Shown here one piece after another: positions 1 to 10,355 of a stretch of 64,000 nucleotides of DNA; within the stretch, counting starts at the first letter, position 1; each line of letters starts with the position of its first letter. The notes beneath the pieces were generated by a model. That model worked only from the letters and a program-made list of their open reading frames with translations. It was not told the origin of the DNA and made no database searches. Made by a program: the position numbers and the translations under genes. The DNA lies in the NCBI GenBank assembly GCA_037176885.1, contig JAWWNJ010000009.1, positions 2,790,001 to 2,854,000 on the forward strand. The letters run 5' to 3'. The stretch comes from Favolaschia claudopus. Taxonomy: Eukaryota > Basidiomycota > Agaricomycetes > Agaricales > Mycenaceae.

Positions 1-514
1 CACCCGAAGGTTGTGGATGGAACTTGGCAGAGAAGGGAGAAAACTAGCCTGCTTGTGTCACCACGGATGTCGCTTGCTGGAACGCACCACCGATGTAAGA
101 GTTCTGCACCGAGTTGGCCGGGTCCAGGATGATTAGGTTTTCGCTAGTGTTGAGCCAAATGTATTCATTCTTGAATGGCTGATATAAATGCGTAAGGCAG
201 CGTTACATACTTGGAACGAAAATATACACCTCATTGTGCAGACTGCGATATTTGTCCCTGTCCATTAGAATTCTGTGCAGAGTGTCAGATAACGGGCGGC
301 GATAAAGACTGAACGTAGTGAACAGCGTTGAATTTTGTGAGACGGTGTAGCGAAGCGAAATTGCGCATCCCGCGATGTAGGCCTAGACGGTGTGGATGGG
401 TTTAATGGAGAGGTTCAGTAAAACAAAAGTGGGTTCACGCGGAAGCAGTTGCGGAGCAGTGGAATTTTGACATAGGCGCTTGCCAAATGAAATACGAGCG
501 AACAGGAAGAAAAG
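1..514. other. No gene recognised
   Basis: Only short overlapping frames are open and none resembles a known protein. I see no RNA gene, repeat or element end before the 58-bp tandem repeat begins. Confidence 0.5.
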
Positions 515-714
515 TTGTACATATTTGGTTTTTGCAGGAAATGAGTTTCGACGAGCAGGGTTCCTCCAAGCTTTGTACATATTTGGTTTTTGCAGGAAAT
601 GAGTTTCGACGAGCAGGGTTCCTCCAAGCTTTGTACATATTTGGGTTTTGCAGGAAGAGAGTTTCGACGAGCAGGGTTCCTCCAAGCTTTGTACATATTT
701 GGTTTTTGCAGGAT
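515..714. repeat. 58-bp tandem repeat, about 3.4 copies
   Basis: A unit beginning TTGTACATATTTGG recurs at 515, 573, 631 and 689, an exact 58-bp period with a few substitutions. The last copy stops after the TTTTTGCAGGA segment. Because 58 is not a multiple of three, the open frame through the array changes amino-acid register from copy to copy, so it is better read as a non-coding minisatellite than as a protein repeat. Confidence 0.9.
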
Positions 715-1730
715 GGAAACTAGTATGTAAATCTGTAAGTACTTACTTAGTTATTAGTTGATTGAAAAGTATTGTGTGGTGACAAATCGTGTTTAGTCAG
801 TAGCAGGGAACAGTAATGGACTCTGTGTAATACGATGTGCGACTATTTGGTTTTCGCTGATGCCAGCGCCGAATTTCCACGGAGGGGGACCTAGCTAAAG
901 CAAGGTAATTTTCCTCAGGACGCAATTGTCAGCGAACCCTAACTCATTGGCACATTGCCCTAAAAGTCTTTCATTTCGAACGTTAAATATAAAATTCAAC
1001 TTCGCACTTCAAGTCAACCCCATTGGGCGCCTATTCGGCGCCTATTTCGGACTTCATTGCCGCTTTGTAAGCCAATCCACAGATCATTCGACACACGCCG
1101 ACAGAGCCAATTCACACGCTTTTTGCTTAGCATCACTCACGTCTCGCCAGCTCTCGCAGCCCTTGCAGTGCTTTCTGGCCACCATATACACTTACTACGT
1201 TCCTCGAGCGACAATGTACTGGAACCTAGAGGCCTATGAATATCCCGGATCGTCCCAACGACGGTGCAAGAGAAAATTCGGCTCTCTTGCGGCTTTCAGC
1301 CTACTGCCATGCAGCGACAGATGCAGATGTCAATGGAATGTAGTGCAGTGGTTGGGGTGCATTGTCAGGCCTTATCATGTCTTAGAATCGGCAAAAGCCT
1401 GTGCAAACTCTTGTGTATTTATGATGTATTGCGTGGTCAAATTGATATTGCTACAAAGAAGAAAAGAGTGTTGGACTCAAATGCATTGCCTATCATCCCA
1501 CAACTACCCCACTCCACCTCTCCGCTGCGCTGTTTCCGTCCTCCGTCCGTTCTTTCCGCTGTCTCCATCGTGGCCAGTGAAACTGCAGAAAGCCAGCTGT
1601 CGAATCGTTGACACGTCTTCGAGATGAGTAGGTTGAGAAGTGGGGAAAAGAGCGGTCCCTGCAGGTCACAACAGTGTTCCAAAGCCGAGGTGAACCCATC
1701 CCTGCTGCTACCGGAGAGCGGGGATGGGCA
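715..1730. other. No supported gene; contains a repeat that recurs inverted near 12.9 kb
   Basis: A 233-codon frame (926-1627) is open on the plus strand but has no recognisable domain. Its first part lies over a dispersed repeat (940-1054) that recurs inverted at 12825-12930, so it is probably not a gene. Nothing else is supported here. Confidence 0.5.
940..1054 (+). repeat. Inverted dispersed repeat, left copy
   Basis: About 105 bp with a core of two GGCGCC sites (TGGGCGCCTATTCGGCGCC) and a preceding GTTAAAT block. The reverse complement of 12825-12930 shows the same order of blocks at roughly 70 percent identity by eye. The two copies bracket the split SINE and Crypton. They could be ends of an old element or two independent insertions. 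Confidence 0.6.
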
Positions 1731-1744
1731 AGAGCGTCGTGGAG
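1731..1744. repeat. Target-site duplication, left copy
   Basis: AGAGCGTCGTGGAG is identical to 12734-12747. The left copy sits directly before a tRNA-like head and the right copy directly after an 18-A tract, the arrangement expected for a SINE inserted by target-primed reverse transcription. Confidence 0.75.
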
Positions 1745-2100
1745 TAGGCGGCGTGGTGAAGTGGTTATGCTCACGCTGTCTGGCATCCGATTTATTTTAG
1801 ATGCCCCGGGTCCCGCGAGGGTTCGAATCCCGAAGACACCACTTCAGCGGGGTCAACTGGCTTTCATGGATGCGCCAGAATGTTGATCCGGTCGAGCCGA
1901 TGCGCCGGCCGCCGTTCGGAAGCTGTTTCCTTCGGCCGCGGGTTGAAATCCCGCACTAAACCATCAGGGAGTTTTAGTGGGTATTGCGTGTCAGCCGAGT
2001 CCCACAGTACCATCAAAGTTGCGAACAGGAAAATCCTGATGGCACGGCAGTCTCTACAAAAGGGGCATATGCCTAACGATGGTCTGCGTAAATAGAGTAT
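1745..2100 (+). mobile_element. Left half of a split tRNA-derived SINE
   Basis: Just after the duplication lies a tRNA-like head. A pol III A box (TGGTGAAGTGG) with a 4-bp D stem (GTGA/TCAC) is followed by a GGCATC/GATGCC stem and a B box (GGGTTCGAATCCC), ending near 1840. The acceptor arms pair poorly (GGCGGCG against AGACACC) and the anticodon loop is too long, so this is a tRNA relic and not a working tRNA; a serine-type ancestor is a guess. A second B-box-like GGTTGAAATCCC follows near 1940. The tail of the same element is at about 12536-12733. The inner limit near 2100 is an estimate. Confidence 0.6.
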
Positions 2101-2141
2101 ATGTGGGATCACCAGGACCCGCTGGTGACCCCGCCAGTGAC

Positions 2142-2172
2142 CGGTGGTGACCTTGGCCCAAGGTCACCACCG
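2142..2172. repeat. 31-bp perfect palindrome
   Basis: Two 15-bp arms (CGGTGGTGACCTTGG and its exact reverse complement) are separated by one base. It lies at the left edge of the Crypton block among several GGTGAC motifs, where a recombinase binding or crossover site could be expected. That role is inference. Confidence 0.85.
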
Positions 2173-2893
2173 TTAATACACGATGTACACGAGGGACCGG
2201 GTTATCCCGATGCCGCTAAGATCCGTGCCACCGGCATATGCTGCCACCATCAATCATCACAATTAGGACCGCCGGTCCGGCTTTCCATTTTGGCTTCTCC
2301 TGAGCTCGACGACGACAACGACGCGCCGCCGTCGCCTCAGCGCACCTCTGTCGGCTACTTCAAGGCCAGTTGTGCTGCTACTCAGTCGCTGCAACTCTCT
2401 GGCGCATACAAATTGTGCTACATGACGACTCGAGCTTGAAGTCGACAATCCGTCTGCTATACAATATACTGTCTTTTCTAATTCTAACCTCGCGCTCTCG
2501 CTTTCGGCTGTACAAACGCCTTTGACGCGCTCTAATCTACGTTCACCACCAATATAATCACTCTATCTCCCCGGTACGGGCTCCGGGTCGCCTCGTCCCA
2601 CCGTATTCCCTCGATCCATCAACGCGACTACCCTCTGTTTGTTGCAGAGCTCCCGAAACTGCGCCTTTGTTGTCTATAGTAAGTAAACGTGGACAATGGC
2701 TCATTTGCTAGCTTCAATTGATCAATGGTAATAACAGAGAATGGTGGCCAAGGTGCAGAAAAAGGAAATGCGGATAATAGCGTACCATGGGCCACCCACA
2801 GCGCTCGCAGCTAAAAGCCGTCGATTCCACTCTTCCTCCCTCACCACAATAACACTTCCACCTATCCCTGACCCCCCGTATCGCTTCAACTCA

Positions 2894-5800
2894 ATGGAGC
2901 AAGTCGTTGACTGCGAGCCAACCTCTATCATGCCACCTACCCGCGAATCCCCTCGTCTCCACTCACCTGAAGCTTCGATTGAACCCGGATCCGGCTACCA
3001 GTCATCTTACGAGGCTTTGGAAGCCGAATCACAGCTTCTACGACAGACCTTCGTCCAGCAAAATCAGGAGGGGAAGTCAACGGGCGAAACTTACAAACGG
3101 CATTATAACAACTACATTTTTTGGTTTGATTCCCGCGAGACACTCCGCGTTCAGAACGACCCCTCTTATCAGCGTATTCCCGCCCTGCCAATTACGGTGG
3201 CAAAGGTCGTTCTGTTCCTCAATTATGAAATGACACGACCACAGGTATGGAGTTTATAGTTCTCTATCTTCACAGAGAGTGCGCAGAGACTGAATTCATG
3301 CTTATAGAAACGAAAGCTCGCTGATAACATGCAATCAACGTCAACGTGCGGCATTGAGCATGCAAAGCAAGTTGTCTCGGCCCTCGAACATTATCGGTTT
3401 GACACCCAACATCTATACCGCCATATCCCCGAAGCGCAAGTCAGTTTGCGCACGGACAATCGCATCAAGACTCTCGAGGAAGCCTTCGCCCATAACGAGC
3501 CCGAGAGAACGAAGAAGGCCCATTCCCTCAAGACCGCCGGAACGAGAGCGGGTACGTTTTCTTTATCTTGATCAATATCGTGATTCGGAAGCTTAAGCAA
3601 CATTCTAGACACCTATACCGACGATCAGCTCACCCAACTGGCAACATCTGGGCTGGATTCCAAAGGTCCAATGAAGATCTGGCGTGCTATGCGTGATCGC
3701 GCCATGATGTTGACATCGTCTACGACCGCATTCCGTGGTGACAACTCCCGTCTTTTGGTTTGGTCCGATATGTACTGCTACGATGTTCCAATGCATGCCA
3801 AGGGCCATGGCACAAAGCTTCGAGTGAGTACGGCTTTGAATGCTTTATCTCTCGAGGCTCACTCTGATATCCAGGCACTCACGCTCATTGCCGACAACTC
3901 AAAACAAAATCAATCAGGTCGTGTTGACGAACACGGCGCCTTCAGACACTTCGTGGTTGAGCTATGCCCAGTTGGGGCCATTGGACTTCTCTTTTTCGCC
4001 CTCTTCCACGTCATTAATTCGCCTGTGCCGAATTTCGAAGTAAATTTTTCGGATCCTGCGTACGGTGATTTTGGTAAACGAGAGTGGTACGAACTTTTCA
4101 CCTTCTCATCGTCGAAAGACTGCAGGCAAGAAATGTCTTATGCGAGTACGTTCGTCGTTCCACTTGACTTGGAAATTATGACCAACATATTTCAGATCAC
4201 CGAGAACGAGTCAAGAATCTACACGAGAAGAATAATGTGTCTATTTCGAAGGTCACACACGCGGGACGTGGTTACACAGCCAAGACGGCTCGCGAGAACG
4301 GTGCCAGCTCCGCAGAGGTCAAAGCTCTGGGAGGCTGGAGTGATTCAGGGTCTTATCGTGCATGCTATGACAGGGCTCTCCCTCTTCGAGCTATGTTGGC
4401 GGCAGCTATGTTTGATTCCGAACATCCGGAAACTCACTTCCTTGCTCGGGATTCGCTCCGTACGTTTTTCGTTTTTGAATCTGATTCTCCACTCATTCCA
4501 GCCCTACCTAGAACCTCCGCCCGCTGTCCTTGCCCTCATTTTTCCGTGGGTCGAGGATGAGCTCAAGAAATTGGACACGCGAGAGGCAGCAAATAGAATG
4601 GCTCGCGATATCGCCCTGCGACATTTCCTCGGGCTTCTCATTTGGCTGCGCACCGTCATCGTCCAAGATGCAGCTGTCCTCTACACCCGCCACCCTTCCG
4701 CTGCGATTTTCCAATATCCTCCATTCAATTCTTCCACCTTTCGTACCTTTGCGGCGCAGTCAGCGTCGGTTATTGCCAAGGCCGAGAAGGATGTGGCGCT
4801 CGCCCTCGAGAGCCTACCGCAGAATATTGCAAATACTTTCACCGCCGCCATGTCGCGTCTTGCCATTGACCAAGAAATTGAACGGCAGGCAAACCAGACG
4901 TACCAAGACGACTTGAAGTCGCAGCTCACTGTGCTGCAGGATCTGATCGAACATAACGGAAGCCGTACAAAAAAGAAACGCAAGACGGATGGGTATTCAG
5001 GTAGGTTTCCGTTCCCTTGTGCTTAAGACAGAATTAACCACCAGCAGCTGGCAGTATTTTATAAAAAAGACGGTCGTTACCAATTCATGAGTTTTTAAAA
5101 AAAACCAGTAGTTTACCGGGGTTCTTTTATAAAAGACTACAAGAGCCCGGAGCATACCAGAAATGGAATTCGGCGTCGTCGGATAGTGCCTGATCGCTGT
5201 GCGCACAGCGATCAAAGAGTGCTGATCGTCGTCGACGATGAGGACGTGTTTGTGAGGATTTGACTGCTTCCTTCAAAGCCGCCATCATTGTTGATGTCTG
5301 TTACAAACTCAAGATTTATCCAAATCAGGCAATTATTGCGGACACAAAACCTGAGTACATATTCTACGTTCTGTTGTGTACCGAGAATGACAACAATGGG
5401 TTGTAAATCTGAGTATCTATCTACTGCATTGGTAGGTGATGCTTAAGTATACTGGTGATACAAGTCAATGAAGCTGGCGGCGGCGCGCTGACGTCGAAAC
5501 GGCCGTCGCGGCCGTGCCGTCCCGTTTGAGCCCCGGAATCATCCTCGACGGCCGTTGTTTGCACGGCCCGTGCCGTGAATTGACCGTCGAATCGACGGCC
5601 GTGCCCGTCACGGGCACGGGTGGCAGCCCTACGGGTACAGCTCGAGCCCCACAAGCGCAAAACGGGGGAAAGACTTGCTGGAGGGAATGCGCCGGCGAGC
5701 GCTGGGCACTCTGCAAGATGAGTCAGAGCAGCATAGGCTAGCGAGCTCGGAAGCTGCGCGACTCGCGAGCGCACGATGGGTCGTCACGGCTCGGCGAGCA

Positions 5801-8800
5801 CCGAGCGCGACGAGACGACACCGTTCTGCGCATAGAGCACAATCGCAACCCGTGCGAGTGCGCCCCTTCCATGGCGGAGACAGCGCGTGTGCGTCACCCT
5901 CGCGTGTAGCGAGAAGCGCGAGCGAGCTGGCGCGCCGCTCGGTCTATCTCACGAGGAGCGCCCGCGCTTGGCTCGGGCTGGGAAGCAGCGTGCCGTCACG
6001 CTCTCACTCGTTCTACGGCGCGGCAGCAGCCCACTACCCTCGAATTTCAGCATCCGCCCGCCGTTGGTCATTCTTCAAGCCGGGGACGGATAGACATGGA
6101 AGCAGCGGAGAGAGCAGCAGTGACCGATGTAGCAGTGCATGCCAGTGTCAGGCGGGGGGAGTGGGATGAGTGGGCGGCGGAGCGGCGCGAGGGGCTGGTG
6201 GTTTGGCGCGGGACATGGTGAGGAGAGTGGGGGATAGCGAGGAAAGAAAGGCGGAAGAGGGCAAAGAGAAGAGATGATCGGGATGGTGCTACGAGTTTAG
6301 TAGTAGCCCTGTCGAGATCCGCACCGCCAGGGCAAAAAGATGGGACTCGGAGGTTAGTGCGGACGCCCCGAGTCATTCCATAGCACGGCCGAGCTGAAAG
6401 CAACGAGAACGAGTGGGCATGATTTGCAAGCGGAAGAAGCTGCGGCAGTATCGACGTTTCCCTGCGAGAATCACGGTATAGCGGCGGCGGTGCTGGTAAT
6501 ACTAATAGAGAGAAGGATGAACTTAGCGCTTTTCGGATGGGCAGGATGTAGCCAGTGAGTCGTGCGCTTGCTTCAATTGATGCTGCTCTTATTCACCGCG
6601 ATTTCGGCGCGAATATGGGCCGTAGCCTTCAAATCAACAGGTAGGAAGTCAGAAACGGAAGGCAACGGTATACAACCACGACGCACCATGCGAAGCCGCG
6701 ATCAAGAGCAGATGGGTTCTCAATGGAAAGCACTACTTTACGTCTGGATTTGTGCAATGAAAGATGTTGCCGGCAACAAAACAGCAGATTGAGAGCGCCA
6801 TAGATGGGGGAGAGGTCAATAGAAGACAGGCTGTCATCATTGTGGAGCAATAAGCCGGCACCCGAGTGGTCAGGATGCGTCGACGGCGGCGCTCATGGTG
6901 GTCAGAAGCAGGGATGTCACTTATGTGACGGCGTTACTTCTCTCCATCAAGCGGATCGTAACTGGTCGAAACATCGAAAATTGAGTTTCCGCAGCATGCT
7001 CCTCAAAGCTTCATAAATTCTGACTTGTTTGCTTAGTCTATACTGGTAGTATATATAGAGATGCAGGTTTAAACAGGCAAATTGAAATTTTTTCGACGTG
7101 ATTTCACTCAAACTTCTGAAAGTGTGAGTTCAGGGCTTGATGATTTCTGCATGTATCCAAACCGCTCAGTTTAGTAGTATAGAAGGTGGGTACCTATAAG
7201 GAATGCTTCAGTGTGTTTATCAAGCTGAAATTTGCACTGTAGCTGCCGAACTGGCAGGTGTGACAGGTATGATCATTGTCTTGTATCTCTTCACGGACTC
7301 CATATTTCCATCTCATAATTCGGATTCGGAGTCCTGAACACCATGGTCTCAATATATCAAAAACTCAAAGCTGTACAATCTGTTTGAAAAAAATCCATTT
7401 TTTACCAAATTTCGCGATTTCCGGGGACAGGTGGATGTCAGAGGCGCCAAATGTGATCCAGAACTCGAGTAGAGTAATGAAGAAGTCCGAATATATTGAT
7501 TGATCTGGGGTCCAATGGTAATTTGGATGGAAATGCGCAAACGGGACCCAAATCGAACTTTGAGGTAACAAGGTTTGGCACTGTAATTTGAGAAATGACT
7601 TGTTCATGTTAAATCTCAGAAGTAGTGCGGGACTCACACGTATTCCCGTGCCACAGTTTTGACAAATGTTGTTTGTAGATGCCTCCTCTACGTCGCACGA
7701 TTTTATGTGATTTTTCTGAACCTGTCTTGGGAACGCAACTCGCTGAACACGAGTGTTTCGACCACTTAGCGGATGTTTCGACCAGGTAGCGACGGAATCT
7801 GGCCTATAGAATATTTGTTTCTCTATGGATCCCTGTGAGCTCGGATTATAATGTGCTTATCTCTATACTCCAGGAATGGGAGTCGGTATCAATGGCCCTA
7901 ATCTGGAGTGTAGTCTCGAGGGTCAAATTTTTGTGAATAATCGAACGTTCGGAGCAACGGTCCGGTATCACCGAAACAACGAAATTTAGTGCCTGAGAAA
8001 CGATAAGAGCCCAAAGCAGGAGGATGAGAACTGGGAAGATGACTGGATGGATTGTCCAATCACCGTTGTAACAAATGCAGAATGTATTGAGGGCGCCGGA
8101 GGGTCCGGGAGGGATCCGGGTAGGGAGCGAGAATCCAAACAGCGGGTCCAGGGGTCTTTGGAGGAAGTCGAATGAGCCATAAAAGATACTGTCTGTGCGG
8201 CGGCATTGTCTATAGGACTTGGGTTTCAGCAGAACGGCCGAAAAACGAAGGCAAGCGAGGGGGAAGAAAGAGACTGAAGTTTTGATGTCATCATAATACG
8301 TGTGAACAAAGTACATCATTCATCAAACGATCAATCCCATCAGCCCGCCCGCCCTGCCTGCCCTGCACAAATCCTGCTATTCCCCCGTCCACCGCTCGTC
8401 GTAGAGCTCATACTACCAAGAAAGCGCTGGTTAGTAGCACTCTGCATTACTACCCTCCAGACTGACTCTATTTTCCCGCTATATTACGGTTCAGAAATCG
8501 CGGCAGCCGAACCCCATTTTGGCGGGGTGCGGAGGGAGGCGCGCAACACAGCCACGCGCTCTTTTGGCGCGCCGACAAACGCGCCAACGACGCCGCCGCC
8601 TGTAGCCTGCCACATTAGGTAGGAGGGATCTCTCTGGTAGTCTTTTATAAAAGGTCCCCGGTGAGCTACTGGTTTTTTTTTAAAACTCATGCATTGGTAA
8701 CTAGCGTGTCTTTTTATAAAATATTGCCGTCTACGGCTGAATTAACTTGGTCCAACAGTATTGCTGCCCGCTCTACCAACTCCTCCTCCGACCATCTCAC

Positions 8801-9762
8801 GCTCGCTCGTGTACCCAACACCAGCATCGAGCTCCCCGCCGCTCCCTGCCATTCTGAATCCAGCGAGTCATGAGCTACCTGATACAACATCGCTATCGCT
8901 TGAGCACTTCGACTTCGACTTCTCTTATCTCAATAACACTGCCGACACTCATCCCGATCCCTCACCCTATCCAATCTTCCATCCAGATCAGCTTTCCGCT
9001 ATCCAAAGCCTCCAAGGGCTGCTCCCTTTACCTTCGCATCCATCAACTCCCGAACCACTGCCAATCTGCACCGCAGCGACAGCTGTGACTCTTCCAGCCA
9101 TCACACAACCTCACGCAGCCTCTTCGGTGCTTTCAAGTGCACCTAAAACCATTTTGGCTTCGCACCCCACGGCGTCAACGCCTCCTGCACATCCTCTTGC
9201 CGTGTCATCAGGCCCCACTACGCCTATCTCTGTGGCAGGAGAGAGCCAGGCTTCTTCTGAAGCTCGAGTCGCTGCTTGGCAGGCCTTGGTCCATAGGTTC
9301 GGTGATGCACGGCTCCGTAACCACCAGTGGGAATGGCTCACCGCTGGCCCCAAACCAAACTCGTATCTTCCCTACTACACCTACCAGCCGGTGCCTAAAA
9401 TTACGGACATCTGGACGGAATGGACCATCGGTTTGAATGGGTTTCTTTCTACTCGGGAGTTGGAAGAAACATTTAGTCGGCCGTCGTGGCGTCGCGACGT
9501 TGGCTCGGTGAAGACGGAGCGCAGTCGGCGGAAGCTCGTGGTCGATCTAGTCATCAAACTTTCCGAAAAGTCTAACTGGAACGTCGACCTCGCCTTACAA
9601 TTCGTTCGCGATCGATATGAACTTGCTCGGGATCCTTCAGGGAAGCCTCTATTCAAAACTGTTCGCGCATTTTGTGACTTTTTAGGGAAGAAGCCAAAGA
9701 TTGCGGGGGAGATGACGGCTACGGAGAAGATTTTGTTCGAGTCTAGTACTTACACTACCTAG
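2894..9762 (+). CDS. Crypton tyrosine recombinase with C-terminal GCR1_C-like domain
   Basis: Seven exons (2894-3244, 3308-3551, 3609-3823, 3875-4145, 4196-4459, 4512-5000, 8759-9762) total 2838 nt and splice to 945 codons without a stop. All introns are GT-AG and the small ones are 50-63 nt. The middle of the protein resembles fungal Ndc10/Crypton recombinases: a candidate first Arg at 241 (FRGDN), a THAGRG motif giving His382 and Arg385, then ALGGWSDSGSYRACYDRALP with candidate nucleophile Tyr418. The C-terminal part from about residue 825 (WTEWTIGLNGF, then a WRR and SRRK-rich stretch) matches the GCR1_C DNA-binding family. A Ser/Pro-rich linker lies between. The start is the Met before EQVVDCEP; the frame stays open upstream to 2741. 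The protein would cut and rejoin DNA through Tyr to mobilise the element. The last intron (5001-8758) contains a 3.7-kb transposon; without it and one duplication copy the intron is 50 nt. The frame is intact, but whether the enlarged intron is still spliced is unknown. Confidence 0.85.
5031..5038. repeat. 8-bp target-site duplication, left
   Basis: GAATTAAC is repeated exactly at 8739-8746 on the other side of the TIR element. Confidence 0.85.
5039..5145 (+). repeat. Terminal inverted repeat, left
   Basis: It shares blocks such as TATTTTATAAAAA, CATGAG, AAAAAAAACCAGTAG and CTTTTATAAAAGACTAC, in the same order and spacing, with the reverse complement of 8632-8738. The outermost ten or so bases agree less well. 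Confidence 0.85.
5475..5630. repeat. GC-rich palindromic patch
   Basis: Several ACGGCCGT/GCACGGCC words are packed here. They include a 21-bp palindrome at 5599-5619 (arms CCGTGCCCGT and ACGGGCACGG around one base). Such words can be transposase-binding or structure-forming sites; their internal position may instead mark another nested element whose ends I could not define. Confidence 0.6.
5631..7845. other. Interior of TIR element, no gene recognised
   Basis: Short frames only, for example 5675-6169 on the plus strand, which is Arg/Ser-rich and low in complexity. Near 7750-7790 a GTTTCGACCA word followed by a TAGCG occurs twice. Nothing resembles a transposase. Confidence 0.5.
7846..8319 (-). 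CDS. Hypothetical membrane-type frame inside the TIR element
   Basis: A 157-codon frame with a clear hydrophobic stretch (PVILPV-like run followed by ILLLWALIVS) and a Pro/Gly-rich part before it. I do not recognise the family. It may be a fragment of a host gene picked up by the element or a chance frame; there is no homologue elsewhere in the window to test it. Confidence 0.2.
   Translation of the reverse strand: MMYFVHTYYDDIKTSVSFFPLACLRFSAVLLKPKSYRQCRRTDSIFYGSFDFLQRPLDPLFGFSLPTRIPPGPSGALNTFCICYNGDWTIHPVIFPVLILLLWALIVSQALNFVVSVIPDRCSERSIIHKNLTLETTLQIRAIDTDSHSWSIEISTL
8632..8738 (-). repeat. Terminal inverted repeat, right
   Basis: Reverse complement of the left repeat at 5039-5145, with scattered substitutions and a few 1-2-nt gaps. 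Confidence 0.85.
8739..8746. repeat. 8-bp target-site duplication, right
   Basis: GAATTAAC, identical to 5031-5038. The host intron resumes here and ends at the CAG of 8756-8758. Confidence 0.85.
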
Positions 9763-10355
9763 GAATTAATATAAGCAGTTCTCAAACTTTGTTCCTGGTG
9801 CATCTTTTAGAGAATCTGGAAATACAGATGGTAAGTGTGCGTCTTGTCAATTGAAGGCAAACAAACTGTAACCATGTGTCATTCAATGGTATTGTTTTCT
9901 ACGGCAAACTTGCCTCGACAATAATGTGAGCCCGGGATTCTTATGATTTCCTTAGTAGCTGCGTTCAGTATCAATGAGAAATCGGAGAGAAACCAATCGG
10001 CAGACGCCACTCCAACTTGTGAACTCAGATCCTATAACTTCATCCTCAGAGTACGCACGGTCAGATTTCCTCAGCATCAATACACAAATGAAAAGCTTTA
10101 GAATACAGTGCAGGATTGCTTTCTCCGAGAAATTTATAGTGCATACAATATCGTTGGCAAAAGTACGCGCTTCAACAATATTTGTGAATTCTGCCACTGA
10201 ACTTACTCATGCTCTAGAATTGCTTTCATCGCTCTTCCTGCTCCTGGGCAAGACTGACTGATAGCTTTTAGCTATCAATAAAAGGAGGGAGAGCCACGAT
10301 CGTGTATTTGGGTGAATTTATTACAAGATAGATATTGAACGAGACGAGTCGACGA
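9763..10355. other. 3' region between two convergent genes
   Basis: Lies between the recombinase stop and the end of the minus-strand gene. It is AT-richer than the flanking exons and holds only short frames. It probably contains the two 3' untranslated regions. An inverted GATAGCTTTTAGCTATC at 10259-10275 could form a small hairpin. Confidence 0.5.

Larger units (their letters stand above)
5039..8738. mobile_element. Non-autonomous TIR element (hAT-like size class) in a recombinase intron
   Basis: The 3.7-kb insert is bounded by ~105-bp inverted repeats and an 8-bp duplication, which fits hAT or KDZ-type integration. No transposase domain is visible in any frame, so it is probably mobilised in trans. 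The left third is GC-rich with ACGGCCGT-type palindromes. The right half is AT-richer and may hold a captured gene fragment (minus strand, 7846-8319). The family assignment rests only on duplication length and general look. Confidence 0.8.

Noticed and set aside
487..723. Repeat protein encoded by the 58-bp array
   Set aside because: The 58-bp period shifts the frame in each copy, so the peptide is not periodic.
926..1627. 233-codon plus-strand frame as a gene
   Set aside because: Its N-terminal part lies on a dispersed repeat found inverted at 12.9 kb, and no domain is visible.
1745..1845. Functional tRNA gene
   Set aside because: A and B boxes are present but the acceptor stem pairs at only about four of seven positions and the anticodon loop is too long; the poly-A tail and duplication fit a SINE better.
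5675..6169. Transposase of the 3.7-kb TIR element
   Set aside because: Arg/Ser-rich, no catalytic or zinc-binding motifs, and overlaps palindromic GC-rich sequence.
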